Below, in pieces: positions 45,803-54,738 of a stretch of DNA of 64,000 nucleotides. The translations under genes and the position numbers were made by a program. The notes beneath the pieces were generated by a model. It was not told where the DNA came from and did no database searches. It was given only the letters and a program-made list of their open reading frames with translations. Each line of letters starts with the position of its first letter. Positions within the stretch are counted from its first letter, which is position 1. Origin of the DNA: Cellvibrio sp. UBA7661 (lineage in GTDB: Bacteria; Pseudomonadota; Gammaproteobacteria; Pseudomonadales; Cellvibrionaceae); assembly GCA_002483365.1 (NCBI GenBank), contig DLHT01000018.1, forward strand, positions 326,411 through 390,410, given 5' to 3'.

Positions 45803-46357
45803 TTATTGCATTACAAAATTAGTAAACAACACTTGCTCAACATTTGCGGAAGACACTTTGTCGCCATTACCGCTGGCAATTAATGCCTCGCGTTCTTTTT
45901 GCAACTGTCCGCGAATGATTTCCAATGCCTCTGCCCTTAGGGTTTCCTTGCCCTCTTCCGTTTGCAATTCATCAAAATTTTTACTGCTGAGCAACATCAC
46001 CAAACCATTGCGAATGGCAGGCATATGCAGGGTTAACAAACTTTCTAGTTCAGGGTCGCGGTACAACAATGTAATCGCTGCCTGCAAATACCGCTGACGA
46101 CCATTCACATTAAAATTGATCGTAAAGTTGGGGGTCATTTCAAAATAAATTGCCGGTGCCAATATCGCTTCTTTTGCGTGCTCTTCTGCTGCACCGCCTG
46201 CAGGTGCGGGCGACAACATTTTTAATGCGACCACGGTTCCACCTACTGAAATAGCAACCAGAGCCACTGCAAGACCAATAATCAGGAATAGTTTTTTCTT
46301 TTTGCTCCCGGCGTCCGCGTCTGCGTTGCCTGCGTCTTTTTTAGGGGCTACCGCCAT
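45803..46357 (-). CDS. fliL: Flagellar basal body protein FliL
   Basis: FliL is a single-pass inner-membrane protein that sits around the stator and raises torque. The 184-residue chain has a basic cytoplasmic tail, a membrane helix (about residues 22-46) and a periplasmic stomatin-like domain (YFEMTPNFTINFNVNGRQRYLQAAITLLYRDPELESLLTLHMPAIRNGLVMLLSSK). It is the first gene of fliLMNOPQR-flhB, with a sigma-54 promoter 40 bp upstream. Confidence 0.95.
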   Translation of the reverse strand: MAVAPKKDAGNADADAGSKKKKLFLIIGLAVALVAISVGGTVVALKMLSPAPAGGAAEEHAKEAILAPAIYFEMTPNFTINFNVNGRQRYLQAAITLLYRDPELESLLTLHMPAIRNGLVMLLSSKNFDELQTEEGKETLRAEALEIIRGQLQKEREALIASGNGDKVSSANVEQVLFTNFVMQ

Positions 46358-46396
46358 GTCAAAACTCCGTCACTTTCAAATGCCAAAAGGGTTTGA

Positions 46397-46411
46397 GCAA
46401 TACCTATGCCA
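46397..46411 (-). promoter_or_regulatory. Sigma-54 promoter of fliL operon
   Basis: On the minus strand TGGCAT-AGGTA-TTGC differs from the consensus TGGCAC-N5-TTGC by one base. It predicts a start about 28 nt before fliL, placing fliLMNOPQR-flhB under RpoN and separating it from fliK. Confidence 0.8.
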
Positions 46412-46535
46412 GTATCGCCCTTGAAAGCTTAGCAGTGGTTAGTGGCTTTGCGAGCGTGAAACGCAGAAATGGGGGAAGAAAATGAGATTGAAAATAGAAA
46501 AAAACAGAAAAGAAAAGCGATATAAAACAAGGAGG

Positions 46536-46568
46536 TAGAAATACCGATCATATTGATCAGTATTTCTA
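46536..46568 (-). other. 33-bp imperfect palindrome between fliK and fliL
   Basis: Arms TAGAAATAC-c-GATCA and TGATC-a-GTATTTCTA surround a TAT loop, 27 bases after the fliK stop. In the transcribed direction it is followed by CCTCCTTGTTTTAT, a poor U tract. It may be the fliK terminator or stabilise the mRNA; as DNA it could also be a regulator site upstream of the fliL promoter. Confidence 0.6.
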
Positions 46569-46594
46569 CAGAGCCGCCTGAACTACAGGCATTC

Positions 46595-48160
46595 CTAAGC
46601 GTAATGATCAACGAGCCGCACAGATGCAACCGAAGTCATAGCAACGGGCATCAACTCATCCTCTTCAATATCACCCTGCGAGCGGGATTTACCAGACTCC
46701 TCCTGATCGCGTTGCTGCTGCGCAAACGATTTATCGGACACATCCACATTGACCAGATTGAGCCCCTGCTCTGCAAACATTTCACGCAAGCGGTGCAACT
46801 GCTGGTCAAGTGCATCGCGCACAACCGGATTATGGCTGGTGAAAGTCACACTGGCTTGATCCTGGGTGATGCTGACTTTGACTTGCATAGGGCCAAGCTC
46901 GGGCGGATCAAGACGGATTTCGGCTGAACTCACATTTTGTGCTGCCAGCCACAGGACTTTATCGCCCACTGCCTGGCTCCATTGCGGAGATCCTACTGTC
47001 ACCGGTACGCCGGTCTGTACAACAAACGCGCGCGCCGCAGGTGATTGCGACTCCAACGGGCGTGATATGGATTCCAACGCGCCTAATACCGCTGCTGCGG
47101 GCTTGGCAGGTTCTGTAATAGTTGAAGCCACCTTGTCCAAACTGGTGAGATTGGTTTCCGCCATTTTGTTTAATCCTGCCTTACTGTTAAGCAGCACAAA
47201 ATCCGGATTGTCCGCCAGATCAGAGGATGCGTCGCTATTTTCTCCTTCGGCCGTCAGCGCTTCAGTTTGTGCAGTCGCAGCAGTTGATCCGGACAACACA
47301 TCATCTACCAGGGATAAACCATTGGAAACAACAGGCTGATTGCCAGTTGCCTGAACAGAAACCGCAGGATTAAGTGAATTAAGCCCTACCGTTCTAATAT
47401 CCACACCTATTGCAGCAAGATCACCCTCTGTTTCCACATCGGGTAATGTCGAGACCGGAACAATGGCTGTCGCAGGAGCTGATGTCAGTAGCGCAGCTGA
47501 GTCTGTTGCCAACGCCAGCTCAGTGTCACCCTCGCCCAACCCCAATTCTGTTAGTAATGGCGATACCGTTTCTTCCGTGCCTGTCAGTTCATCTTGCTGA
47601 ACCAGACCAGACTGAATTACAGCGGTTGCAACTCCAATAGGTAGAGTGATTGCGGCTCCGGAATCCAGTAATGCCTGCTCAGTTGTAACTAAACCCGAAG
47701 CATCAAGCATGGCAGTATCTTTCGATGCTTTATCTGCTGCATGATTTTCGCTATTAGCACTATCGATAGCCGTGGTTGATTGTTCATCTGCCACTTTGTC
47801 GCCAACCGTTTTTTCTTGCCGCGCAGATCGCGACGGTTGAGACGATTCTTTTGTCGATGCATCTCGCACCGGGGCACCACGGTTTTCTTCGAATTTGGCT
47901 GCTTTTTTGTGGTCAGTTGCGCGGCTTGCCGGTTCCGGGCGGTTATCCGATTTAGCCGCAACCGGGCGCGCATCATCCTGGCGATCAGGTTCTTTTCGCG
48001 CAGCAGGCTTGCGGGCGGCAACTTCTGGCCGCGCCTGTTCAAACGCCTGTTGGAACTTTTCTGTGGTATCCGCACGATTTTTAGGTACGGTTGATTTTGC
48101 GGCGGCAGAGTTGGTACCGGTTGCGCCCAACAAGCTGTTCAAAAGGTTGCCATTATTCAT
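46595..48160 (-). CDS. fliK: Flagellar hook-length control protein FliK
   Basis: FliK is the exported ruler that sets hook length and triggers the FlhB switch. The 521-residue protein has a low-complexity, alanine/serine/threonine-rich first 380 residues and a C-terminal Flg_hook domain (about 405-470: EIRLDPPELGPMQVKVSITQDQASVTF to LREMFAEQGLNLVNVDVSD). Sequence outside that domain is rarely conserved, so the call rests on the domain and position. A perfect sigma-54 promoter lies 75 bp upstream. Confidence 0.92.
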   Translation of the reverse strand: MNNGNLLNSLLGATGTNSAAAKSTVPKNRADTTEKFQQAFEQARPEVAARKPAARKEPDRQDDARPVAAKSDNRPEPASRATDHKKAAKFEENRGAPVRDASTKESSQPSRSARQEKTVGDKVADEQSTTAIDSANSENHAADKASKDTAMLDASGLVTTEQALLDSGAAITLPIGVATAVIQSGLVQQDELTGTEETVSPLLTELGLGEGDTELALATDSAALLTSAPATAIVPVSTLPDVETEGDLAAIGVDIRTVGLNSLNPAVSVQATGNQPVVSNGLSLVDDVLSGSTAATAQTEALTAEGENSDASSDLADNPDFVLLNSKAGLNKMAETNLTSLDKVASTITEPAKPAAAVLGALESISRPLESQSPAARAFVVQTGVPVTVGSPQWSQAVGDKVLWLAAQNVSSAEIRLDPPELGPMQVKVSITQDQASVTFTSHNPVVRDALDQQLHRLREMFAEQGLNLVNVDVSDKSFAQQQRDQEESGKSRSQGDIEEDELMPVAMTSVASVRLVDHYA

Positions 48161-48234
48161 CTGCTACTCCTACTCCAAGCCATGGCAAACTCTTGCCGTT
48201 TGGCCGCTAATAACGGGGGGTCAGGAGAGAAATT

Positions 48235-48249
48235 GCAAGGGGAGTGCCA
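48235..48249 (-). promoter_or_regulatory. Sigma-54 promoter of fliK
   Basis: On the minus strand TGGCAC-TCCCC-TTGC is an exact match to TGGCAC-N5-TTGC. It lies between the hptB-like gene and fliK and predicts a start about 63 nt before fliK. Confidence 0.88.
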
Positions 48250-48275
48250 AGCTGGCCAAACGTCAAAAGACAGGG

Positions 48276-48608
48276 TCAAGCAAATGCGCGGAGCGAACCT
48301 TGCACTTTGGCGAATTCGCTTTCTATTTGGGAAAGGTCTGCGGCCAAACCATTAAAATTACCCGCCAAGGCTTTCTTTTCCATGGCAGCGCACAGCGAAG
48401 ATAACTGTACGGCTCCCACATTACTGCTGCTGCCTTTAAAACTGTGCGCAGCGCGACGGATTTGATCGGCATCGCTACCCTCAATCAGCTGGCGCAAACT
48501 GGCAATACGGTCTGATGAATCCTGAATAAACGTGTCAACCAAAAGGGAAAAATCATCTTCCATCACTTGCTTGAGCGTATTTAACGTATCCAGATCCAGG
48601 TGTTCCAT
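48276..48608 (-). CDS. hptB: Histidine phosphotransfer protein, HptB-like
   Basis: A 110-residue Hpt domain with the phospho-acceptor His55 in RRAAHSFKGSSSNVGA. P. aeruginosa HptB relays phosphate from hybrid sensor kinases to HsbR, whose homologue is encoded next to it here; there the genes lie beside flgM rather than inside the fli cluster. The ATG at 48608 (MEHLDLD) has GGAG ten bases upstream; a start six codons earlier adds MWRCCF, which is not family-like. Partner kinases are not in this window. Confidence 0.85.
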   Translation of the reverse strand: MEHLDLDTLNTLKQVMEDDFSLLVDTFIQDSSDRIASLRQLIEGSDADQIRRAAHSFKGSSSNVGAVQLSSLCAAMEKKALAGNFNGLAADLSQIESEFAKVQGSLRAFA

Positions 48609-48688
48609 AAAGCAGCATCTCCACATTCTTGAGAGGATATTGTATTCGGGTAGAAGATAAAGCTGTCTTCCCCTACCGTTGCTCAGGA

Positions 48689-50398
48689 TTAGTCATCGCT
48701 AATCCAGGAAAATTCCACTTCAACGATATTACCGCACCCCAGGTAAGTTACGGTACCACAGAGCTTTTCAACCAAGGCAATGCCGCGCCCGCTATATCCA
48801 AAACTCGCCAGATTATCAGTGGCACGCGACCTATGGTCAAAGCCGTCCCCACTGTCTTCAATACGTACTTTTAATAAACCACCGTCTTCATTGGTTTTGT
48901 GGAAAATATAGATGCGCACAAAACCTTCCGTCACTGTATTGATGCGCTCTTCCCGTAACGCGTAATAATCAGAGAAACCATCCGGTGTTTTTTTCAGCTC
49001 TGAATCCAACTTTAAAACACCGTGCTCCAGTGCATTGGTATAGAGTTCGGCGAGAATCGTATAAAGGGTACTGCTAAAGGCACGCAAGCTGGGCACTTCC
49101 ATGAGTACGTTGAGCAACATCGGCAAGGGATCAAACACCTTGAAACTGGTAGGTTTTACCTCAAAACTCATTTGCCATTCAATTTCAGCATTACCAAAAC
49201 GATCGCTCGCCTCTTTGGAAAAACTGTTGACCTGCGCAGGCTCATCCATACGAATTTCCAGCAGCGATAAATCGTCATCTTTTTCACCACTGCCAACAAA
49301 ATGCTGCACACTTTCCAGAATATTTGTAAATAAATAATCCGGATTGGTATTGCGTGCAAAAACCTCTTTTAGTCGCTCCTCACCGAACATATCTCCCTCT
49401 GCATTTCGCGCCTCATGAATCCCATCAGACCAGAGGAAAATCCTGTCACCCAATTCCAATTCAAAATATTCACAATTATCTTTGAATGCACGGTTTGATA
49501 ACACACCCAGTGGCAAGTGGGTCGATTTCACCGGTGTAATGTGCCCATTTTTACGGTGGTAAATAAAACAATCCGGCAATCCGCCATTCCAAATTTTCAG
49601 GCGTTTTTTGCGAAAATTAATATCAATCATGGTGGCGCAACAAAAAATGCCGACTGGCAAAATATTTTTTAATTTGCCATTAATCTCACGCAAAATATCG
49701 GTCATCGAAAAGCCTTTTGGCACCATCCCATAAAAGGTTGACGCCAACGGCATAGCACCAATCGCAGCCGGCAAACCATGCCCGGTAAAATCACCCAACA
49801 ACACCATCATACTACCCGACGGGCGCATGGCTGCTACCAAAACATCACCATTAAAAACAGCGAGGGACGACAAAAAATAACGTATATTTTTTGCATTTAA
49901 ACAACCGCTGTGGGCGACATTATCAAACACATGCTTGGCAACGGTTTGCTCCTGCAACAAACGGTTGTTGTATTGCACAATCTGCTTGTGTTGGTTGCGC
50001 ATGGTGCTATGCAACTCACGCATGCGGTTAAACGATTTTATTTTGGCCTGCAGGATAATCCGGTTATACGGCTTGGAGAGAAAATCATCGCCCCCGGCAT
50101 CGAGGCATTGGACAAGGGATTCAGTATCGGACAACGAGGTGAGGAAAATAATCGGGACTAATTCATCGCCAGCCAATTCCTTGATTTGACGTGCTGCATC
50201 AAATCCATCAAGTTCTGGCATTAATGCATCGAGCAAAACAATATCAGGGCGCTCAGCGATATACACATTAATTGCTTCCAATCCATTGCAAGCAGAAACA
50301 ACTTGATGCCCCTCTTTACGCACGATACTTTCCAGTATCAGCCTATCGGAATCCGTGTCGTCCGCGACCAGAATTTTCAAACGACGGACTTCATTCAT
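48689..50398 (-). CDS. hsbR: Response regulator with PP2C phosphatase and anti-sigma kinase domains, HsbR-like
   Basis: A 569-residue three-domain protein: receiver (phospho-acceptor Asp57, VLLDALMPELDG), SpoIIE/PP2C phosphatase (GDVLVAAMRPSG, LLGDFTGHGLPAAIGAMPLAS, FLWSDGIHEARN) and C-terminal HATPase of the anti-sigma kinase type (ILAELYTNALEHG, VRIEDSGDGFD, GRGIALVEKL). In P. aeruginosa HsbR, phosphorylated by HptB, switches from kinase to phosphatase on HsbA, controlling FlgM release and c-di-GMP. The same role is inferred. ATG at 50398 is preferred to one at 50416. Confidence 0.88.
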   Translation of the reverse strand: MNEVRRLKILVADDTDSDRLILESIVRKEGHQVVSACNGLEAINVYIAERPDIVLLDALMPELDGFDAARQIKELAGDELVPIIFLTSLSDTESLVQCLDAGGDDFLSKPYNRIILQAKIKSFNRMRELHSTMRNQHKQIVQYNNRLLQEQTVAKHVFDNVAHSGCLNAKNIRYFLSSLAVFNGDVLVAAMRPSGSMMVLLGDFTGHGLPAAIGAMPLASTFYGMVPKGFSMTDILREINGKLKNILPVGIFCCATMIDINFRKKRLKIWNGGLPDCFIYHRKNGHITPVKSTHLPLGVLSNRAFKDNCEYFELELGDRIFLWSDGIHEARNAEGDMFGEERLKEVFARNTNPDYLFTNILESVQHFVGSGEKDDDLSLLEIRMDEPAQVNSFSKEASDRFGNAEIEWQMSFEVKPTSFKVFDPLPMLLNVLMEVPSLRAFSSTLYTILAELYTNALEHGVLKLDSELKKTPDGFSDYYALREERINTVTEGFVRIYIFHKTNEDGGLLKVRIEDSGDGFDHRSRATDNLASFGYSGRGIALVEKLCGTVTYLGCGNIVEVEFSWISDD

Positions 50399-50512
50399 AA
50401 GATCGTTTCCATACATCGCACCACGTCAACCCACTGCATTCGCCATAGAGTGCAAACACGTCTACATCATTGGAGGTCAGAGTACTGAACGCCAGCATCC
50501 GGCACAGCATGA

Positions 50513-50818
50513 TTATTGGATATCAAACAATTGTTCGAAGTTGGAGATGAGCAATATCTTTTTTACATCGGGTGCGCAATTCACAATCTGGATATTGGAT
50601 TGCTCGCCGCCAGCGTAATCGCGCAGCAATAGCAACATGCCCAATGCGGAACTATCCAGATAGGAGGTACCCTGTAAATCGACACGGTAATGCATAGGCG
50701 CATGAGCCAGCTTTTCATAAGCCCCGCGGAATTCCTGGTGGGAACTGAAATCAAAACGCCCCTGTATGAATATAGTGACTTGATTGCCATCAGGGGATAC
50801 TGTTGACGTGATCGCCAT
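50513..50818 (-). CDS. hsbA: Anti-sigma factor antagonist with STAS domain, HsbA-like
   Basis: A 101-residue STAS protein with the phosphorylatable Ser56 in SYLDSSALGMLLLL, the same residue number as the regulated Ser of P. aeruginosa HsbA. There unphosphorylated HsbA binds the anti-sigma factor FlgM and frees FliA, while the phosphorylated form activates a diguanylate cyclase. It follows fliJ by 101 bp and precedes the hsbR-like gene by 114 bp. flgM and the cyclase are not in this window. Confidence 0.88.
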   Translation of the reverse strand: MAITSTVSPDGNQVTIFIQGRFDFSSHQEFRGAYEKLAHAPMHYRVDLQGTSYLDSSALGMLLLLRDYAGGEQSNIQIVNCAPDVKKILLISNFEQLFDIQ

Positions 50819-50919
50819 GTCTTACCTCATTAAAACATCTGAACATTCCCAAAGCCTGCAACAGGCCAACGGAGGCGCGCCCCCGTAATTCAACCTAAGG
50901 ATAGCTGATAAAACCGGAA

Positions 50920-51375
50920 TTACGAGCCTGCATCTGACTGACGTTGCAGCTGTTGCGAAGTCAGGTCATCCAGTTCTTTTTGCAGGCGCTTTTCCAGTAT
51001 CAGGTTATCTTCGTGCTCCAGACGAACAATCAGATCTTCGATCGATTTTCGCTTCTGGTGCTTGATCCGCCACTGCTTGAGCAAGTTTTCCTGCATCGCC
51101 AAAAAACGGGCGACTTTGGCCTCTTGCTCCCGGCATGCTTCATTTAATCGATTAATAAAACTGCTGTAATTGATGAGCTCGTGGGCCAGCACCCCCTCGC
51201 GCAACGCACTTTGTGCCTGCAAATATTGCGCCGCATAATCTCGTAAGTCCGCTAGCTGGCGCTCTTCCTGCGCTAACTGCTCGCGAAATTGGCTCAGCTT
51301 TTTGGCAGCATCGTCCTCCTGGCGCACCGCCAGAGTCAGTACCACCTGCATACGTTTAGCGCGGGATACCGCCAT
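50920..51375 (-). CDS. fliJ: Flagellar export chaperone FliJ
   Basis: FliJ is a coiled-coil protein that inserts into the FliI hexamer ring and links it to FlhA. The 151 residues are almost wholly charged helical heptads (LAVRQEDDAAKKLSQFREQLAQEERQLADL), with no other domain, as in the family. It lies 14 bp after fliI. It is the last structural gene before the hsbA-like gene. Confidence 0.92.
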   Translation of the reverse strand: MAVSRAKRMQVVLTLAVRQEDDAAKKLSQFREQLAQEERQLADLRDYAAQYLQAQSALREGVLAHELINYSSFINRLNEACREQEAKVARFLAMQENLLKQWRIKHQKRKSIEDLIVRLEHEDNLILEKRLQKELDDLTSQQLQRQSDAGS

Positions 51376-51389
51376 TTAGTCACTCACTG

Positions 51390-52775
51390 TCATTTTTGCC
51401 GATGCTGCGCCGCTAATGGGCTATTGGCCTTGGTATTGGCCGGTGGTTTGAGCACTGCTTTAAGATTGGCAACCGATTCAGGAAAGCGGACACCCTGCTT
51501 GATTCCCTGCTGGATAAACGCGCGCAATTGCGGAAAACGCTCAATCGCCAGATCCGTATCCGGATCAGCCCCCGGTGTATATGCACCAATCGCGATCAGA
51601 TCACGGTTCTGTTGATAGCGCGCCAGCAACTGCTTGAAACGCTGCATCAACTTCAAATGTTCATCGTCTACGATGTTTTGCATCGCACGGCTGATAGACG
51701 CTTCCACATCGATAGCAGGATAAACCCCCTCTTCTGCCAAACGGCGCGATAGCACCACATGGCCATCCAAAATAGCCCGCGCCGAGTCGGCGATGGGATC
51801 TTGCAAATCATCGCCTTCCGTCAATACGGTATAAAATGCCGTAATCGAACCTTCACCTTCCGCAGCATTACCGGCGCGCTCCACCAGCTGCGGGATTTTT
51901 GCAAACACCGACGGCGGATAACCTTTGGTTGCAGGCGGCTCACCAATTGCCAGAGCAATTTCACGTTGCGCCTGGGCATAGCGAGTGAGGGAATCCATTA
52001 ACAACAAAACGTTCAAACCCTGATCGCGGTAATACTCGGCAATCCGGCTCGACAACTGCGACGCGCGCAAACGCATTAAGGGCGCGTCATCGGCAGGCGA
52101 TGCCACTACCACTGCACGGCGCAAGCCTTCTTCACCTAAAATATGGTCGATAAATTCTTTTACTTCACGGCCGCGTTCACCAATCAACCCCACAACGACG
52201 ACATCGGCGGTCGTGAAACGGGTCATCATCCCCATCAACACACTTTTACCCACGCCGGAACCCGCCATCAAACCAAGGCGCTGCCCTCGCCCGACGGTAA
52301 TCAACGCGTTGATCGCGCGAACCCCCACATCCAGCGGTTCGCTGATGGGGTGACGCTGCAACGGGTTAATTTCACGCGGGTTAAAATCGAGAAACTCATC
52401 GCCGATGAGTGGACCTTTGCCATCAAGAGGTTGGCCAATTCCATTCACCACGCGCCCCAGCAAATGCGGGCCAACACGCATTCCCATCTGGGTGGCGACA
52501 GGCACAACGCGCGCGCCGGGTTGCAAACCTTCAACGCGTTTGACCGGCATTAAAAACACTTTATCGCCCGCAAAGCCTACGACCTCTGCCTCAATACGGC
52601 GGTTGTCGCTGTTGATAATTTCGCATTGGCGACCGACGGATACATTCAAGCCCACCGCTTCCAATGTCAGGCCAACCGAACGGGTAATGCGCCCCTCGGC
52701 TTGCGGTTCAACGACTGCCAACTTGCGCGGTGCATAGCTTCGGATACGGGCATTGATCGACTGGCGCTCAGTCAT
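51390..52775 (-). CDS. fliI: Flagellum-specific ATPase FliI
   Basis: FliI energises export together with the proton gradient. The protein of about 461 residues has the F1-beta-like core with Walker A GLMAGSGVGKSVLMGMM, the GERGREVKEFI motif, Walker B LLLMDSLTRYAQAQREI, and GEPPATKGYPPSVF. The ATG at 52775 is preferred; an in-frame TTG at 52781 would overlap the end of fliH. The C-terminus is slightly extended with an alanine/lysine-rich tail. Confidence 0.97.
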   Translation of the reverse strand: MTERQSINARIRSYAPRKLAVVEPQAEGRITRSVGLTLEAVGLNVSVGRQCEIINSDNRRIEAEVVGFAGDKVFLMPVKRVEGLQPGARVVPVATQMGMRVGPHLLGRVVNGIGQPLDGKGPLIGDEFLDFNPREINPLQRHPISEPLDVGVRAINALITVGRGQRLGLMAGSGVGKSVLMGMMTRFTTADVVVVGLIGERGREVKEFIDHILGEEGLRRAVVVASPADDAPLMRLRASQLSSRIAEYYRDQGLNVLLLMDSLTRYAQAQREIALAIGEPPATKGYPPSVFAKIPQLVERAGNAAEGEGSITAFYTVLTEGDDLQDPIADSARAILDGHVVLSRRLAEEGVYPAIDVEASISRAMQNIVDDEHLKLMQRFKQLLARYQQNRDLIAIGAYTPGADPDTDLAIERFPQLRAFIQQGIKQGVRFPESVANLKAVLKPPANTKANSPLAAQHRQK

Positions 52776-52777
52776 AA

Positions 52778-53656
52778 TCAAAGCCCATCCTGTTCGCCGG
52801 ACGACAGCTCACGTTTGTTCCCTTTGTCGTCATCCGTTTCGTCCGGATAAGCATCGCCGGGGTAAGCATCTTCTTCATCGCCATCCGCACTCGCTAATTG
52901 CTTGGTAAGAAATTGTTCCAATACCGTTTGCAAGCGCGTTGATACCGAAAAATCGACGCGGCTTTCTGGCGTTTCTATACGGCAACCACCTGGTTGGAGT
53001 TCAGTATCACCAAAAAAACTCCAATTCAATTGCTGCTCAGCTGCATAGTTTTCCACAGCAGCCAGATCATCCGGATTCAAACAGACACGGATATTTTTAC
53101 TGCCGATTGGCAGCGCATCGATCGCACTTTTTACCAAACCTAAAATATGTGATGAATCGGTGAGTAATTCGCGCTGTACAACACTTTGGGTGAGCGTGCA
53201 GATCACATCCAATAATAAATGCTCGGTATCGTCATCTTGTTCAGCCAGTGGCTGCAGTAAGGCTTGCGCTAATTTTTGGAAGCGCTGCTGTTCTGCTACC
53301 AATTGCGCACGCATTTCCATCAAGCCCTGCTGACGGCCTGCCTCATAACCTTCTGTATTGCCTTTGTTAAAACCTTCTTTATGCCCCTGTTCAAAACCGT
53401 CTTTTTCAGCTGCATCAAAAATTGCCTGCATTTCTTCAGCCGTCATACCCAATTGGGCAGGCTGTTCCGGTTCGGGAATTTCAACAACTTCGATGGTTTC
53501 TTTTTCGCGACGCAATAAACGCTCACGCCGTTCACGCGCTTCTTTTTCAGTAGACGACAAAATTTTGCCGTGCTCAGTGATAGGAGGAAGCACCCAAGTG
53601 GTTACACTTTCGGCGGCTTCCGCAGGAATACGGTTTTGCAAATGATTATCGGACAT
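52778..53656 (-). CDS. fliH: Flagellar assembly protein FliH
   Basis: FliH is the stalk that tethers FliI to FliN and regulates its activity. The 292 residues are longer than in enteric bacteria (about 235). Visible are the Gly-rich helical repeat region (KDGFEQGHKEGFNKGNTEGYEAGRQQG) with GxxxG spacing and the C-terminal E-stalk domain (IRVCLNPDDLAAVENYA, LQPGGCRIETPESRVDFSV). An acidic tail follows (DEEDAYPGDAYPDETDDD). It lies 47 bp after fliG. Confidence 0.94.
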   Translation of the reverse strand: MSDNHLQNRIPAEAAESVTTWVLPPITEHGKILSSTEKEARERRERLLRREKETIEVVEIPEPEQPAQLGMTAEEMQAIFDAAEKDGFEQGHKEGFNKGNTEGYEAGRQQGLMEMRAQLVAEQQRFQKLAQALLQPLAEQDDDTEHLLLDVICTLTQSVVQRELLTDSSHILGLVKSAIDALPIGSKNIRVCLNPDDLAAVENYAAEQQLNWSFFGDTELQPGGCRIETPESRVDFSVSTRLQTVLEQFLTKQLASADGDEEDAYPGDAYPDETDDDKGNKRELSSGEQDGL

Positions 53657-53703
53657 GGGTGATTTATCCCGTTAACGCAGTGCTATAGCGTAGACCAAAT
53701 GGT

Positions 53704-54738
53704 TTACACCATTTGGTCGCCGCCACCACCCAACATAATTTCGCCAGCATCGGCCATACGGCGCGCCGTAATAAGGATTTCTTTTTGCGCCGCTTCCACA
53801 TCGGCCAAGCGCATTGGCGGTTTGGTTTCCAAATCGTCACGCAGCAATTCCGCCGCACGTTTGGACATATTTTTGAAGATTTTTTCTTTGAGTTCGTCGT
53901 CGGCACCTTTGAGTGCAACCACCAGTACATCGGACGATACTTCGCGCAACAGCGCCTGAATTCCACGGTCGTCCACATCTTTGAGGTTTTCGAACACGAA
54001 CATAAGATCCTGAATCTGGTTGCCCATGTCCTCGTCGATTTCTTTGATGCCTTCCATCAATTCCGCTTCGATCGAACCATCCAAATTGTTCATGATTTCC
54101 GCCGCCACTTTGTAACCGCCCATGGCTTTGGTTTGCGATGCAGCATTGCCCGAGAATTGTTTTTCCAGAATGTCATTCAATTCTTGCAGTGCGCTGGGTT
54201 GAACGGTATCGAGCGATGCAACACGCATCATAATGTCGAGGCGAACCTTCTCGGGGAAATACGTCAGGATTTCGGCGGATTGGTCAGAATCCAGATACGC
54301 AATCACAATCGCCTGAATCTGCGGGTGTTCGTTGCGGATGATATCGGCAACGGAGCGCGCCTCCATCCACTTGAGCGTATCCAAACCGGTGGTGTTGCCG
54401 CCAATCAAAATACGGTCAATCAAGCTGTTGGCTTTGTCTTCGCCTAATGCTGTTACCAACATTTTGCGGATGTAATTGTCTGCACCGACGCCCAAGCCGG
54501 TCAACGTGCGCACTTCATCCAAAAAATTGGCCAGTACGGCCTGCACTTCTGACTGTTGCACGTTTTGTAATTGGGTCATGGCAGCACCAATGCGCTGCAC
54601 TTCTTTTGGCCCCATGTGCTTGAGGATTTCCGCTGCATCCGCTTCACCCAGCGACATCAATAAAATCGCTGCCTGATCCACGTAACGCATTTTCAGTGCG
54701 GGCGGCTTGGCGGCCGTTTTATCATTTGCATCAGTCAT
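53704..54738 (-). CDS. fliG: Flagellar motor switch protein FliG
   Basis: FliG couples the MS ring to the C ring and contacts the stator. The 344-residue protein has the FliF-binding N domain (AAILLMSLGEADAAEILKHMGPKEVQRIG), the middle EHPQIQA-type motif (NEHPQIQAIVIAYL) and the C-terminal torque helix with conserved charges (ADDELKEKIFKNMSKRAAELLRDDLE). Its start overlaps the end of fliF by eight bases, indicating coupling. Confidence 0.98.
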   Translation of the reverse strand: MTDANDKTAAKPPALKMRYVDQAAILLMSLGEADAAEILKHMGPKEVQRIGAAMTQLQNVQQSEVQAVLANFLDEVRTLTGLGVGADNYIRKMLVTALGEDKANSLIDRILIGGNTTGLDTLKWMEARSVADIIRNEHPQIQAIVIAYLDSDQSAEILTYFPEKVRLDIMMRVASLDTVQPSALQELNDILEKQFSGNAASQTKAMGGYKVAAEIMNNLDGSIEAELMEGIKEIDEDMGNQIQDLMFVFENLKDVDDRGIQALLREVSSDVLVVALKGADDELKEKIFKNMSKRAAELLRDDLETKPPMRLADVEAAQKEILITARRMADAGEIMLGGGGDQMV

